A stretch of 64,000 bases of DNA from the NCBI GenBank assembly GCA_023423895.1, contig JAFAER010000254.1, positions 23,210 to 87,209 on the forward strand, read 5' to 3'. Source of the DNA: Pseudomonadota bacterium. GTDB taxonomy: Bacteria; Myxococcota_A; Polyangia; Polyangiales; Polyangiaceae. The notes under the pieces are model-generated. The model did not search any database. It saw only the letters and a list, made by a program, of their open reading frames with translations, and had not been told where the DNA came from. Shown piece after piece: positions 16,522-25,480 of this stretch (positions are counted from its first letter, which is position 1; every line of letters begins with the position of its first letter). Both the position numbers and the translations under genes were made by a program.

Positions 16522-17943
16522 GTGACGTTCTTCGCGAGCCTCGTCCTGGTCTTCGTCCTCCTCATCCGGCCGCAGGAGATCTGGCCGGTGCTCGGCGCCC
16601 TGCGGCTTCTCGACGTCTTCACGGCGCTCTGCGTCCTCGGCGTTCTCGTGGAAATGGCGCTGGGCCGCCAGAAGCCGCTCTACACGCCGCAGCTGCCGTG
16701 GGTCGGCCTGTTCGTCCTCACCTGTTATTTCATCACGGCGCTGAACCTCGGCGTCGGCAGAGGCCTCGAGCTCGGCACCAATCGCGCCCTCATACCTTCG
16801 ATCTTCATGCTTGCCGTCATGTACGGCGCACGAACCCTCGAGCGGTTGAAAGGGATGATATGGCTCCTTCTGATCCTGGGCGCCTTCGTCTCGGCCGTCG
16901 CGGTCCATCAGGGCAATCAACCGCCTCAATGCCTCGAGCGCGTGACGAACGACGAGGGCGAGCAGGTCATCGACCTCGACACCGCGGACGGGCGCGAGTG
17001 CGGGATGGCGAGCGATTGTCGCGACGGCGTGCGCTTCGACGTCGAATGGGCGTGCGAGCGCCTCGGGATGTTCAAGACGCTCACGACGGGGCGTCGCGTG
17101 CGCTGGCGGGGGCAGCTCGATGACCCGAACGAGCTCTCGGTCTTCATCGGCGCGATCATCCCGCTGCTGTTCGCGCTCGGGATGCCTTCGAAGTACAACG
17201 ACAAGATAGGTCAGGGCACGAAGACCGTCCTGATGACGATCGCGCTCGCCGCGCTCGGCCTCGGGATCTACGCGGTCATCCTCTCGCAGTCGCGCGGTGG
17301 GCAGCTCGTGCTCGGCACGGTGTTCGGCATCTACTTCGTCTCGCGTTACCGGTGGAAGGGCCTCGTCCTCGCCGTGATCTGCGCCCTTCCGGTCGTCCTG
17401 CTCGGCGGGCGATCGGCGGCCGAGGCGGACGAATCGGCGTCGGAGCGGATCGAGCTCCTCTACGAAGGGATGAGCCTGTTCTTCAAATTCCCGATCCGCG
17501 GCGTCGGAATCGATCAGTTTCCGGATCGCGTCGACTCACCGATCCATCTGACGGCTCACAACTCGTACCTGCTCGCGGCGACCGAGACGGGGTTCATCGG
17601 GTTCGTCTTCTGGTCGCTGCTGCTCTGGACGTCCTTCAAGATCCCGTTGCTCGTCTTGCGAAAGAACGGGCCGCTCACGCAAGAGCTTCGCTCGCTCGCG
17701 ATGGCGATGGTCGTCTCGCTCGCCGGAATCGTCGTCGGGATCTTCTTCCTGTCGTTCACCTACAAGCAGCTCTTGTTCGTCTGGTTCGGCCTTGCCGGCG
17801 CGATGTATCGGATCGTCAGGCAGACCGATGACAGCTTCGTGGTCAAGATCGGCTACAAGGACGTGCTCGGCGTCCTCGGGGGAAACCTCACGATCTTGGG
17901 GCTCCTCTACGTGTACACACGTCTCAAAGCTGGGCATTCGTGA
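16522..17943 (+). CDS. wzy: O-antigen/EPS polymerase (Wzy_C family)
   Basis: This 473-residue polytopic membrane protein has about 10-12 predicted helices. The Wzy/O-antigen ligase region shows WRGQLDDPNELSVFIGAI and SQSRGGQLVLG, followed by GMSLFFKFPIRGVGIDQF and HNSYLLAATETG. It would join lipid-linked repeats in the periplasm. A periplasmic loop at about 135-185 contains four cysteines (QCLE, ECGMASDC, WACE), which is uncommon and may form disulfides. The start is GTG at 16522. It heads the plus-strand run wzy-wzx-BY-kinase. Confidence 0.87.
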   Translation: MTFFASLVLVFVLLIRPQEIWPVLGALRLLDVFTALCVLGVLVEMALGRQKPLYTPQLPWVGLFVLTCYFITALNLGVGRGLELGTNRALIPSIFMLAVMYGARTLERLKGMIWLLLILGAFVSAVAVHQGNQPPQCLERVTNDEGEQVIDLDTADGRECGMASDCRDGVRFDVEWACERLGMFKTLTTGRRVRWRGQLDDPNELSVFIGAIIPLLFALGMPSKYNDKIGQGTKTVLMTIALAALGLGIYAVILSQSRGGQLVLGTVFGIYFVSRYRWKGLVLAVICALPVVLLGGRSAAEADESASERIELLYEGMSLFFKFPIRGVGIDQFPDRVDSPIHLTAHNSYLLAATETGFIGFVFWSLLLWTSFKIPLLVLRKNGPLTQELRSLAMAMVVSLAGIVVGIFFLSFTYKQLLFVWFGLAGAMYRIVRQTDDSFVVKIGYKDVLGVLGGNLTILGLLYVYTRLKAGHS

Positions 17944-18020
17944 CGTGATCCTGCGCACCCGAGCAGCCTCGTTCTCGCCTATCCTGGCGCCGCCCCTTTC
18001 GCGATAGTTGGTGCCCCGAG

Positions 18021-19487
18021 ATGTCGATCGAGAAGGCCGCTGCACGCGGCGTCGTCTGGAACATTGCCACCGGCATGGGCGCACGTGTCGTGTCGCTGGT
18101 CGGCACGCTCGTGCTCACGCGTTTCATCGCGCCGGCGGACTACGGCGAGGTCTCGGCCGCGCTCATCTGCATCCAGACGGCGAGCGTTCTCACGTTCTTC
18201 GCGTTCGGCCAGTACATCATCGCCTACAAGTCGAGGCCGAGCGTCGTCTCGCAGGCGAGCGTGCTGCACTTCGTGCTCGGCGTGGTCGCGATGGCGGTGG
18301 TCTACGGCTTCCGCGGCCAGCTCGGCGAGCTCGTCGAGGCGCCCAACATGGGCCGCTTCATCGGCGGTTTCGCGATCGCTCATCTGCTCGATCGCGCGCG
18401 CTCGATGCCCGAGCGCCTGCTCGTCCGCGAGCTGCGCTTCCGCGACGTTGCGATCATCAACAGCATCGGTGAGGTGACCTTCACCGCGGTCGCTCTGGCG
18501 ACGGCCTCGCGTTACGGCGGCTATGCGATCGTCATCGGCGGCCTCGTACGCTCCACGCTCACGTTCCTCCTCTTCGTCCGGAAGGTGCCGCGCTCGGAGT
18601 GGCTGAGCTTCTCCGGCGTCGACTGGAGCGAGGCCCGGACGATGTTCACGTACGGCACGCCGCTGCTCCTCGTGTCCCTCTGCGACCGCGCGTCCTCGAG
18701 CTGGGACAACGTCCTCATGCTGCGGATGTTCGGACCGAGCCTCATGGGCTGCTACGCGCTCTCTTACAGCCTGGCCGAGACACCGGTCACGTACGTCGCG
18801 GAGCGCATGGGTGACGTCCTCATGCCGGCCTTCGCGAAGATGGAGCCGCAAGAGCGCCCGGGCGCCGTAGTCCGGGCGGCAGCGCTCATGTCCCTCGTCG
18901 TCGCGCCGCTCGGCGTGGGACTCGGCGCCGTTGCGCCGACGCTGGTGCATGCATTCTTCGACAAGCGATGGGCGGAGATGGGCGGGATTCTCGCCGTCCT
19001 CAGCTGCATGACGATCTTCCAGCCGGCCTCGTGGCCGACGAACGCATATCTGGAGACGGAGAAGAAGCCGCGCCTCATTCTGATCGCGAGCATCGCGCGC
19101 ACGGTCTCGCTGCTCGCCGGTGTCGCGGTGCTGGGCCGGCTCGGCGGCCCGATCTGGGCCTGCGTCGGCGTCGGGATCGGGTTCACCGTCTACACGGTCA
19201 GCCTCGTCTTCCTCACGGCCATGGTGACGCCGCTGCCCATCGGCCGCTACTTCATCGCTTGCCTCCGGCCGCTCCTGGCGTGCGGGCCGATGTTCGTGTC
19301 CGTCTTCGCCGTGCGGCGCTTCTTCGCGCCGATGCACATCCCGGCGGGCATCCAGCTCGGCCTCGAGGTCCTCCTCGGCGGCGTCGTTTACATCGTCGGG
19401 ACCTTCGTGTTTGCCAGGGCGAACGTGCAAGAGCTCATCGGTCTCGTGCGCGACCGCCGCGGGCCGGCGTCCACGTCGACACCCTGA
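18021..19487 (+). CDS. wzx: EPS flippase (Wzx, MOP superfamily)
   Basis: This 488-residue membrane protein has about 12-14 helices and belongs to the polysaccharide-synthesis MOP exporters (lipopolysaccharide biosynthesis WzxC-like group). Visible features are GVVWNIATGMGARVVSLVGT at the start, TYGTPLLLVSLCDRASSSWD in the middle and repeated Phe/Leu/Ala helices to the end. It would move the lipid-linked repeat unit across the inner membrane to Wzy. It starts 77 bases after wzy. Confidence 0.88.
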   Translation: MSIEKAAARGVVWNIATGMGARVVSLVGTLVLTRFIAPADYGEVSAALICIQTASVLTFFAFGQYIIAYKSRPSVVSQASVLHFVLGVVAMAVVYGFRGQLGELVEAPNMGRFIGGFAIAHLLDRARSMPERLLVRELRFRDVAIINSIGEVTFTAVALATASRYGGYAIVIGGLVRSTLTFLLFVRKVPRSEWLSFSGVDWSEARTMFTYGTPLLLVSLCDRASSSWDNVLMLRMFGPSLMGCYALSYSLAETPVTYVAERMGDVLMPAFAKMEPQERPGAVVRAAALMSLVVAPLGVGLGAVAPTLVHAFFDKRWAEMGGILAVLSCMTIFQPASWPTNAYLETEKKPRLILIASIARTVSLLAGVAVLGRLGGPIWACVGVGIGFTVYTVSLVFLTAMVTPLPIGRYFIACLRPLLACGPMFVSVFAVRRFFAPMHIPAGIQLGLEVLLGGVVYIVGTFVFARANVQELIGLVRDRRGPASTSTP

Positions 19488-19558
19488 GCGAGCTCGGCCT
19501 CGGCGCCGAAACGTGGACGAGGGACACGAGGGGAGGCCTGTGATACAAAATCCTGCAA

Positions 19559-21103
19559 ATGTCTGAGCGGCCGCGGGCCGGGTCTTCGGTTCCTCCTCGC
19601 GGTGAAGAGGCAACCGAGGGCTCGGAGCAGAAGAAGCGGGGAGAGTCGGATCCGCTGTTCAACCCGCCCGGGTTGAAGAAGCGCTCCACCTTCATGGGCC
19701 TCGCGCCTGCGCCACATCTCGGCGGCCTTGCGGGCTCACCCGGAGCGATCGCGCGCGCCGAAGAAGAAGCCCGCCGCCAGCAGCGCGTCCGCGAACGGCT
19801 CGAGAAGACGGTCGTCGGACCCCACGGGGCGCCGGCTGCGGGGAGCTCGCGTCCTCCGCCGTCACCGTCGGAACACCCACGCGAGGAGCTCATCGAGCCG
19901 GTCCCCGCACCGTTCACCGGGCCCCCGGCGGGCGGGACGTCGTCGCAGCCTCCCCGAGAAGCCCCGCCGGCGCCCGCGTTCGGGACCACGACGATGTTGA
20001 TGATCCCGCGCACGCCGGGCATCCCGCTCTCGTTGCCGCAGGACCAGGCACCACGAGCGCCGGCCGCCGAGGGCTGGGACGTCGTGCAGACGGTGAAGGA
20101 AGAGTCGAGTCCCGGCTTTCCGTCGTCGCCGACCGTGCTCGTCGAGCCGCGGCATGCCGTGACCGGACCTCCACCTCCAGTTCCCGCGCAGGCGCCGTAC
20201 GGAGCGCCGCCTCAGCCTCAACCTCAGCAGCACGCGTTGCGGCCTTCGCATCCTGGGTACGCGGGCCATCCTGGCCATCCTGGCTACCCAGGGCAGTCCG
20301 GCCTCCCTGGGCCCTACGGTGCGGCCGTGCCGGACGCGGATGTCGCTCCGAACACGGAGCGCATGCTCCGGCAGATGCAGATGCCGACGACGACGCAGGC
20401 GATGCAGTCCGCGTCGGTCGAACCTACCGCCGGCCTCGTGGTCCGCCGATGGGAGCCGGAGCCGCCGCCCACCACGGGTGTCCCCGTTTCGGCCGACAAG
20501 CGCCTCGTCCTCCTGACGGAGCCCGACTCGACGGCGGCCGACGCGTACCGTGTTCTCCGCGATCACCTGCTCGGGAAGAACCTCCCACGAGTGGTCGCCG
20601 TATCGAGCCCGCAACAGCGCGACGGCAAGACGACGTGTGCGATCAACCTCGCGCTCGCGCTCGCGGAGCATCCGTCGACCCGCGTGCTCCTCGTCGACGG
20701 CAACTTCTTCGACCCCGAGCTCTCGCGCGTCTTCCAGATGGAGCGGCTCCCGATGCTTTCTCCGCCGGAGGCCGAGGTCTGGCTGCCGCCCTATCGGCTT
20801 GCTCAGGTGACGCCGAGCCTGCACCTCGTCGGCATCCTCAAGAGCGAGCTGCCGCGACGGCGCTTCGAGCAGCATCGATTCGAGGCCATGATCGACCGGC
20901 TTTGCCGCGCGAACTACGACTACATCGTCGTGGATGCGCCGGCGCTCCAGGGGGCGCCCGCCGTCGTGCAGCTCATCGCCGTCGCGGACGCGACGCTGCT
21001 TGCGGTACGTGCCGGCGGCGGGACGACCGCGCGTGAGCTGCGGCGTGCGGCCGAGCAGATCCCGAAGGACAAGGCCCTCGGCGTCGCGTTGATCGACGGC
21101 TGA
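19559..21103 (+). CDS. BY-kinase-type ATPase (CpsD/Wzc-like), soluble, with long N-terminal extension
   Basis: This 514-residue protein has a C-terminal P-loop ATPase domain (about 320-514) of the bacterial tyrosine kinase/MinD-like group. Walker A is SPQQRDGKTT, Walker A-prime is VLLVDGNFFDP and Walker B is YIVVDAP. The Wzz-like partner is a separate protein (7483-9006). The N-terminal ~300 residues are low-complexity, rich in Pro/Gln/Gly, with a collagen-like stretch (HPGYAGHPGHPGYPGQSG). The usual C-terminal tyrosine cluster is missing; the protein ends KALGVALIDG. It may still act as an ATPase switch for the co-polymerase, but tyrosine autophosphorylation is doubtful. Confidence 0.83.
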   Translation: MSERPRAGSSVPPRGEEATEGSEQKKRGESDPLFNPPGLKKRSTFMGLAPAPHLGGLAGSPGAIARAEEEARRQQRVRERLEKTVVGPHGAPAAGSSRPPPSPSEHPREELIEPVPAPFTGPPAGGTSSQPPREAPPAPAFGTTTMLMIPRTPGIPLSLPQDQAPRAPAAEGWDVVQTVKEESSPGFPSSPTVLVEPRHAVTGPPPPVPAQAPYGAPPQPQPQQHALRPSHPGYAGHPGHPGYPGQSGLPGPYGAAVPDADVAPNTERMLRQMQMPTTTQAMQSASVEPTAGLVVRRWEPEPPPTTGVPVSADKRLVLLTEPDSTAADAYRVLRDHLLGKNLPRVVAVSSPQQRDGKTTCAINLALALAEHPSTRVLLVDGNFFDPELSRVFQMERLPMLSPPEAEVWLPPYRLAQVTPSLHLVGILKSELPRRRFEQHRFEAMIDRLCRANYDYIVVDAPALQGAPAVVQLIAVADATLLAVRAGGGTTARELRRAAEQIPKDKALGVALIDG

Positions 21104-21345
21104 TCGCCCGATTCGTGGCGTCGGCAAGGGCTCGGGAGCGTCGGTCCGCTCGTCCTCCGGCAGGCCGGGGCGGGGGCCGTGCCCTGGCTCGCGGATTGAC
21201 CAGGAGGGCGCGCGTCGCGGGCGAGGAAGGTCCCTCGACTTGTCCGAACGAGGTCGTCTAGAGTCGTCCCTACCGCTCGTCGTTGCTCGTGCGGATTCTC
21301 TTCGCGATCGCGTGCTCTCTCATGCTCGGCGCCTGACGACGATCG

Positions 21346-22554
21346 ATGGTCACGACCACCCTCATCACGGACTCGGCACGGCTGCGTGCCCTGCGTCCCG
21401 CGTGGGAAGAGCTCCTCGCGCGTAGCGCGGACGACGACTTCGCGCTCCATCCGACGTGGATCCTCTCGTGGTGGGACGTGTTCGGCGACGACGGAGATCG
21501 TTCGCTCCGTTCGTTCGCGTTTCACGATGGTGAGCGGCTCGTCGGCCTCGCGCTCCTCCACGCGCGGCGGCACGTCTACCGGCCGGGGATCCCTTTCAAA
21601 CGGCTCGAGCTGCTCGGGACGGGCGAGGCATCTGCCGACGAGACGTGCGGCGACTATCTCGGCGTGATCGCCGAGCGCGGGCGCGAAGACGACGTCGCGA
21701 CCGCCTTTGCGCGCGCGCTCGTCGAGGAAGCCGGTGGAGCCTGGGACGAGCTCGTCATGAGCTCGATGAACGGCGACAGCCCGCTTCCGACAGCGCTCGT
21801 TCGCGCCTGTGCGATCCGTGGCTTCGAGACGGCGCTCGAGGAGTGGACGCAGTCGGCGTTCGTTCCGCTCCCGAAAACCTGGGACGACTACCTGGGCGCG
21901 TTGAAGCAGAACAAGCGCTCGCAGCTGCGGAAGGCGCTTCGCGCATTCGAGAGCTGGGCGGGAGGCCCGCCAGAAATCGTGCGCGTCCAGAGTCGCGACC
22001 AGATCGCCGACGGTCGCCGCATCCTCATGAAGCTCCATGCCGAACGCTGGGGCCATGCCGGCGTCTTCGGCTCGCCGAAGTTCCTCGCGTTCCACGATCG
22101 GCTGATGCCCGAGCTGCTGGACGCGAATGCGCTCGACCTCGGGTGGATGATCGTCCGGGGCGAGCCAGTTGCGGCGTTCTACAACTTTCGCCGCAATGGC
22201 AAGGTCTCGTTCTACCAGACGGGGCGCAAGCTCGACATTCCGGACGAGGTGCGGGTCGGCGTCACGATGCACGCCTACCTCATCCGCTCCGCGATCGAAG
22301 AGGGGCTCCGCGAGTACGACTTCCTTGCGGGGCTCTCGCAGTACAAGATGTCGCTCGCGCTCGCCACGCGGCCGATCGTGAAGCTGCGCGTGGTCAAGCC
22401 GTCGCTGGTCGAACGTGCGCGGACCGCGAGCGTCCGCGGCATCGATCTCGCCAAGAAGGCGCGCGAGTGGGCCCTCGCCAAAGAGCTGCCGGCGGGCACT
22501 CCGTCGCAGGTGCGTGCGCTGGTGGACAAGGTCCGCGGTCGTCCGACGTCGTGA
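21346..22554 (+). CDS. CelD/BcsL-like GNAT acetyltransferase
   Basis: This 402-residue protein matches the CelD group (acetyltransferases tied to cellulose and EPS synthesis). Features include HPTWILSWWDVFGDDG near residue 40, a basic stretch KQNKRSQLRKALRAFESW, and the C-terminal GNAT-like segment YNFRRNGKVSFYQTGRKLD with REYDFLAGLSQYKMSL. It probably acetylates a sugar of the polymer or precursor. It sits 242 bases after the BY-kinase gene and may be a separate unit. Confidence 0.75.
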   Translation: MVTTTLITDSARLRALRPAWEELLARSADDDFALHPTWILSWWDVFGDDGDRSLRSFAFHDGERLVGLALLHARRHVYRPGIPFKRLELLGTGEASADETCGDYLGVIAERGREDDVATAFARALVEEAGGAWDELVMSSMNGDSPLPTALVRACAIRGFETALEEWTQSAFVPLPKTWDDYLGALKQNKRSQLRKALRAFESWAGGPPEIVRVQSRDQIADGRRILMKLHAERWGHAGVFGSPKFLAFHDRLMPELLDANALDLGWMIVRGEPVAAFYNFRRNGKVSFYQTGRKLDIPDEVRVGVTMHAYLIRSAIEEGLREYDFLAGLSQYKMSLALATRPIVKLRVVKPSLVERARTASVRGIDLAKKAREWALAKELPAGTPSQVRALVDKVRGRPTS

Positions 22555-22724
22555 CCTCCTCTCGGGAGCTCGGGACTTCTTCTCGAGCTTCTGATAAGGA
22601 CGCTGCGCCGCTCGAGGGTCGGCACGAAGCGCTACGCAGGAACGTACGCGACCGTTACGATGGTCCGTGCGGTCGATGGCGGCGCTCAAGGGGGGAGCGT
22701 TTCAACCCACACCCCCGGAGCAAC

Positions 22725-23300
22725 GTGGACGACGGCAAGATTTTCAAGGTCGACACGGTCCCTCCTCCTCCGGGAGAGAGCGACGCGTACAACGCGCCGA
22801 CGCGCATCGGCTCGATCAACGCGGACGAGTGGCAAGCGCTGATGAACGCTCACGAGAGCGTCGGGGGAGAGAGCCCCGCGTCGCCACGCCCGCGCGGTGA
22901 GCCCGAGCCCGTCTCGAACCGCCCCCGCGCACAAGGAAACGAAGCGCGGTCCTTCCTGAGCGAGATCCCGCCGCCGCCGCCGCTGCCGGCTACAGTGCCT
23001 CGGCTGTACTGCGAGGACGACAACGGGGACGACGAAGAAGCCGTCGGCGCCGAGCTCGCGTGGCCGGCGCTCGGAGCAGCAGCGCTCACCGCCGTGCAGG
23101 AGGTGCAGCGAGCCTCGCTCACGACCGTTCCGCCGGCAGCGCGTCCGAGCGCCTTCCCCGAGTGGGTCGCGGGCACGAACGTGCAGGAGAAGTTGGCGCT
23201 CGAGGCGGCGCGCCGCCGGAAGATCCGCATGTGGATCCGTGCAGGCTTCGTCGTCGCGGTCGCGGTCGCAGCAGTGATCACGCTGACGCTGAGGCACTGA
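22725..23300 (+). CDS. Hypothetical single-pass membrane protein
   Basis: This 191-residue protein is not recognised. It is rich in Pro, Glu and Ala, with a PPPPPLP stretch, and ends in one membrane helix (IRAGFVVAVAVAAVITLTL) with three final residues after it, so it is tail-anchored in layout. The GTG at 22725 follows a GGAG by only four bases. An earlier start is possible, but the upstream frame has low-quality composition. It is the last plus-strand gene of the EPS region. Confidence 0.55.
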   Translation: MDDGKIFKVDTVPPPPGESDAYNAPTRIGSINADEWQALMNAHESVGGESPASPRPRGEPEPVSNRPRAQGNEARSFLSEIPPPPPLPATVPRLYCEDDNGDDEEAVGAELAWPALGAAALTAVQEVQRASLTTVPPAARPSAFPEWVAGTNVQEKLALEAARRRKIRMWIRAGFVVAVAVAAVITLTLRH

Positions 23301-23321
23301 AGCGCGCGCCGCGCACGAAGG

Positions 23322-23375
23322 AGCCGTCAGCCGACGAGGTAGCCCTCAGCCGACGAGGTGGCCCTCAGCCGACAC
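23322..23375. repeat. 19-base tandem repeat over a gene end
   Basis: A 19-base unit (AGCCSTCAGCCGACGAGGT) occurs at 23322-23340, 23341-23359 and, in part, 23360-23375. The third copy holds the TGA stop of the minus-strand gene at 23365, so the gene's last codons and stop are repeated downstream, out of frame. Confidence 0.85.
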
Positions 23376-23907
23376 AAAACGTGAACGAGGCGCTGTCGAG
23401 CGTGGCCTCCGTCGTGGTCGTGCCGTCGACGCTCTTCATCTTGACCTCGAACGTGACGGTCCAGACGCCCGCCATCGACAGGTTCAGCTGGGCGAAGTCG
23501 AACGTCATCCCGTCCGCGCCCTTCGTGATCGTGGGCGTTGTCGGCCAGCCGTGCTGGTGATCCGGCATCGTGCCGGTGACGGTGACCTCGGCGTCGGAAA
23601 TGGGGGCGCCGGCCTTGTCGGTCACGATCAACTTCCAGGCGTTCATCCCTCGTCGCGGCGGCGCGGGATCGGCGCTCGTCAGCTTGAAAGTCGCGCGGCC
23701 GAGCGAGCCGGCCTTTTCGAGGTTGGCCACGTACGTCTCCACGCGCGGATCGGAGGAGCACTGGAACTGCTCGCCCGTGTCGCCGTGTCCCGGCGAGTGC
23801 GTTTCACCGTCGTGCGGGTCGCTGGAGCTCGAGCAGCCGAGCGCGAGCGCTGCGGGGAGGACGAACATGCAACGGAGCGAGCGGGCGGAGAGGAGCGAAA
23901 ACGTCAT
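23365..23907 (-). CDS. FixH/YtkA-like lipoprotein
   Basis: This 180-residue lipoprotein (LALGC, Cys25) has a His/Asp-rich N-terminal part (DPHDGETHSPGHGDTGEQF) and an Ig-like domain of the YtkA/FixH kind. That domain includes MNAWKLIVTDKAGAPISDAE, VTGTMPDHQHGWPTTP and WTVTFEVKM. Such domains often bind copper or occur near respiratory and metal-handling proteins. It lies 49 bases after the pentaheme cytochrome gene on the same strand and is the last gene of that operon. A role in metal delivery or sensing is inference. Confidence 0.78.
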   Translation of the reverse strand: MTFSLLSARSLRCMFVLPAALALGCSSSSDPHDGETHSPGHGDTGEQFQCSSDPRVETYVANLEKAGSLGRATFKLTSADPAPPRRGMNAWKLIVTDKAGAPISDAEVTVTGTMPDHQHGWPTTPTITKGADGMTFDFAQLNLSMAGVWTVTFEVKMKSVDGTTTTEATLDSASFTFCVG

Positions 23908-23956
23908 GTGATGCCTTGGTCCGTTCGGAATCGGGTCGGAAGGAGGATGGGCTCGC

Positions 23957-25480
23957 TCACAACGAGCATTGGGTTGGATCGTCTGCGCTGCAGTGCGCCT
24001 GCACGAGGTTCAGCGCGGTGGCCACGTCGGGCACGTTCGTGACGCACGTGCCCGAGGCTTCGTTGCGCGCGCTGAACGGGATGTTGGCGGCAGCCGCGAG
24101 CTCGGGAGTCCATTCGAGTGTCGAGCCCACGACGTGCGGCGGCGGCGTTGCTGCTCGGATGGCCGGATCGAGATCGCCCGACCTCACGAGGTCGTCGAGG
24201 ACATCGAGCCCGATCGGCTGCAAGAGCACGCGCAGCGTCACGCGGTCAGGCCTTGCCGCGAAGAGCCCTGCGGGATCCCGCGGGTAGCGCCGGATGAGAT
24301 GGGTCGAGCGCAGCGGAGCGGGCGGCGGCTTCGCCGGGAGGAGATGCGTCTCGTAGCGCTTCGCCTCCCAGAACATGTGGACCTCTTTGCCCGTGTCGTC
24401 GAAGAAGTGATCGCGTAGCAGCCAGAGATCGGGATCTCCGATGGCGCCCGGGTCGACGCCTGCGGGGACGACACCGCTCCGGTAGATCGGCTCGGGGGTG
24501 CCGTTCTGGAAAGCCTGCAGCTCGAACCAGAGGCGGCGGTCTTGTGCGGAGCCGCTCGGGAAGCTGTGTCCACCGGCGGCGTTGTCGGCGACCACCTGCA
24601 CGGAAGCGCGCCCGCCGACGATCTGGACGCAGAGCGCGACCGCCAGGGTCTGGTCGAGCATGGTCTTCACCGCCGCCGCCTGCGCCTCTTTCTCTGGCCA
24701 AGGAGTGACGGCGACGTCGACCGCTTCGAACATGTGACTGTGCCGATCGCGAAGGTAGACGTTCGGCGCCTGCGCGATCGGCACACGGATCTCGGCCGGC
24801 ATGTGGCACTGCGAGCAGGACAGACCGTTCGGTGGTACGGCGAAGACGCTCTTGTCCCACTCCTGGAAGGTGCGCTCGATGTGTACGCCGTGCCCGTTCA
24901 CGATGTCGTGGCAGGCGCCGCACATGCGTGCGGAGTCCGCCTTCGTGCTGTCGTGGAAGGTCGAATAGCCCGCCTGATGCGCGGTGTTCTCGACGGGGTC
25001 GGCGTACCTGCCGCGCATCACCAGGTCGTCGCCGAGACGGAGCTGCCCGTTGTGCATGCCCTCGATCGCGTCTGCCTGGTGACAGAAGAAGCACGTGACG
25101 CCCTTCAGCTTCGGATCGACCGCGTCGAGGTTCAGTCCGTCGGTCGTCGCGTTCTCGCGAACGGCCATCGGCGCGTGGCAGTTCACGCAGAACGTGCCGA
25201 GCTGACCGCCCGTCTCACGCTGGCCGCGTGCGTTCATCGCGCGGAAGACAGGATCGTCGGCGGCGTACGCATGCATGCTCCCTGACCACTCGCGATAGTG
25301 ATCGGCATGGCACGTCTTGCACGTCTCCGGATCGAGAAGCTCTGCGCGCGAGAGCTTCGTCGCGGTCGGTGGAGCCGCGGACGAAGAGCATGCAGCGGCG
25401 GTCGCGAGGGCGCCGGCGGCGAGGAGCGCGGAGACGATCGCGCTGCGACGCCAGTACTTGCGCGTCGGCAGGTCGGTCAT
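23957..25480 (-). CDS. Pentaheme c-type cytochrome lipoprotein
   Basis: This 507-residue protein has a lipoprotein signal (ATAAAC, Cys31) and five CxxCH heme sites: CKTCH 54, CVNCH 98, CFFCH 130, CGACH 187 and CSQCH 222. The layout, with HxxYREWSGSMHAYAADDP after the first heme, is that of cytochrome c554-like multiheme proteins. The C-terminal half (about 260-507) has no heme motif and looks like a beta-rich domain, with further cysteines near the end (TCVTNV, HCSADDPTQCSL). It would carry electrons in the periplasm or at the outer membrane. Its ATG overlaps the upstream gene's stop by 4 bases. Confidence 0.87.
   Translation of the reverse strand: MTDLPTRKYWRRSAIVSALLAAGALATAAACSSSAAPPTATKLSRAELLDPETCKTCHADHYREWSGSMHAYAADDPVFRAMNARGQRETGGQLGTFCVNCHAPMAVRENATTDGLNLDAVDPKLKGVTCFFCHQADAIEGMHNGQLRLGDDLVMRGRYADPVENTAHQAGYSTFHDSTKADSARMCGACHDIVNGHGVHIERTFQEWDKSVFAVPPNGLSCSQCHMPAEIRVPIAQAPNVYLRDRHSHMFEAVDVAVTPWPEKEAQAAAVKTMLDQTLAVALCVQIVGGRASVQVVADNAAGGHSFPSGSAQDRRLWFELQAFQNGTPEPIYRSGVVPAGVDPGAIGDPDLWLLRDHFFDDTGKEVHMFWEAKRYETHLLPAKPPPAPLRSTHLIRRYPRDPAGLFAARPDRVTLRVLLQPIGLDVLDDLVRSGDLDPAIRAATPPPHVVGSTLEWTPELAAAANIPFSARNEASGTCVTNVPDVATALNLVQAHCSADDPTQCSL

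Noticed and set aside
16438..16929. Upstream extension of the beta-helix gene frame
   Set aside because: The added residues are charged low-quality sequence and would overlap the divergent wzy gene. The lipoprotein signal begins at 16437.
20920..22689. Long minus-strand open frame opposite the BY-kinase and CelD-like genes
   Set aside because: Shadow of real genes; no domain or signal seen.
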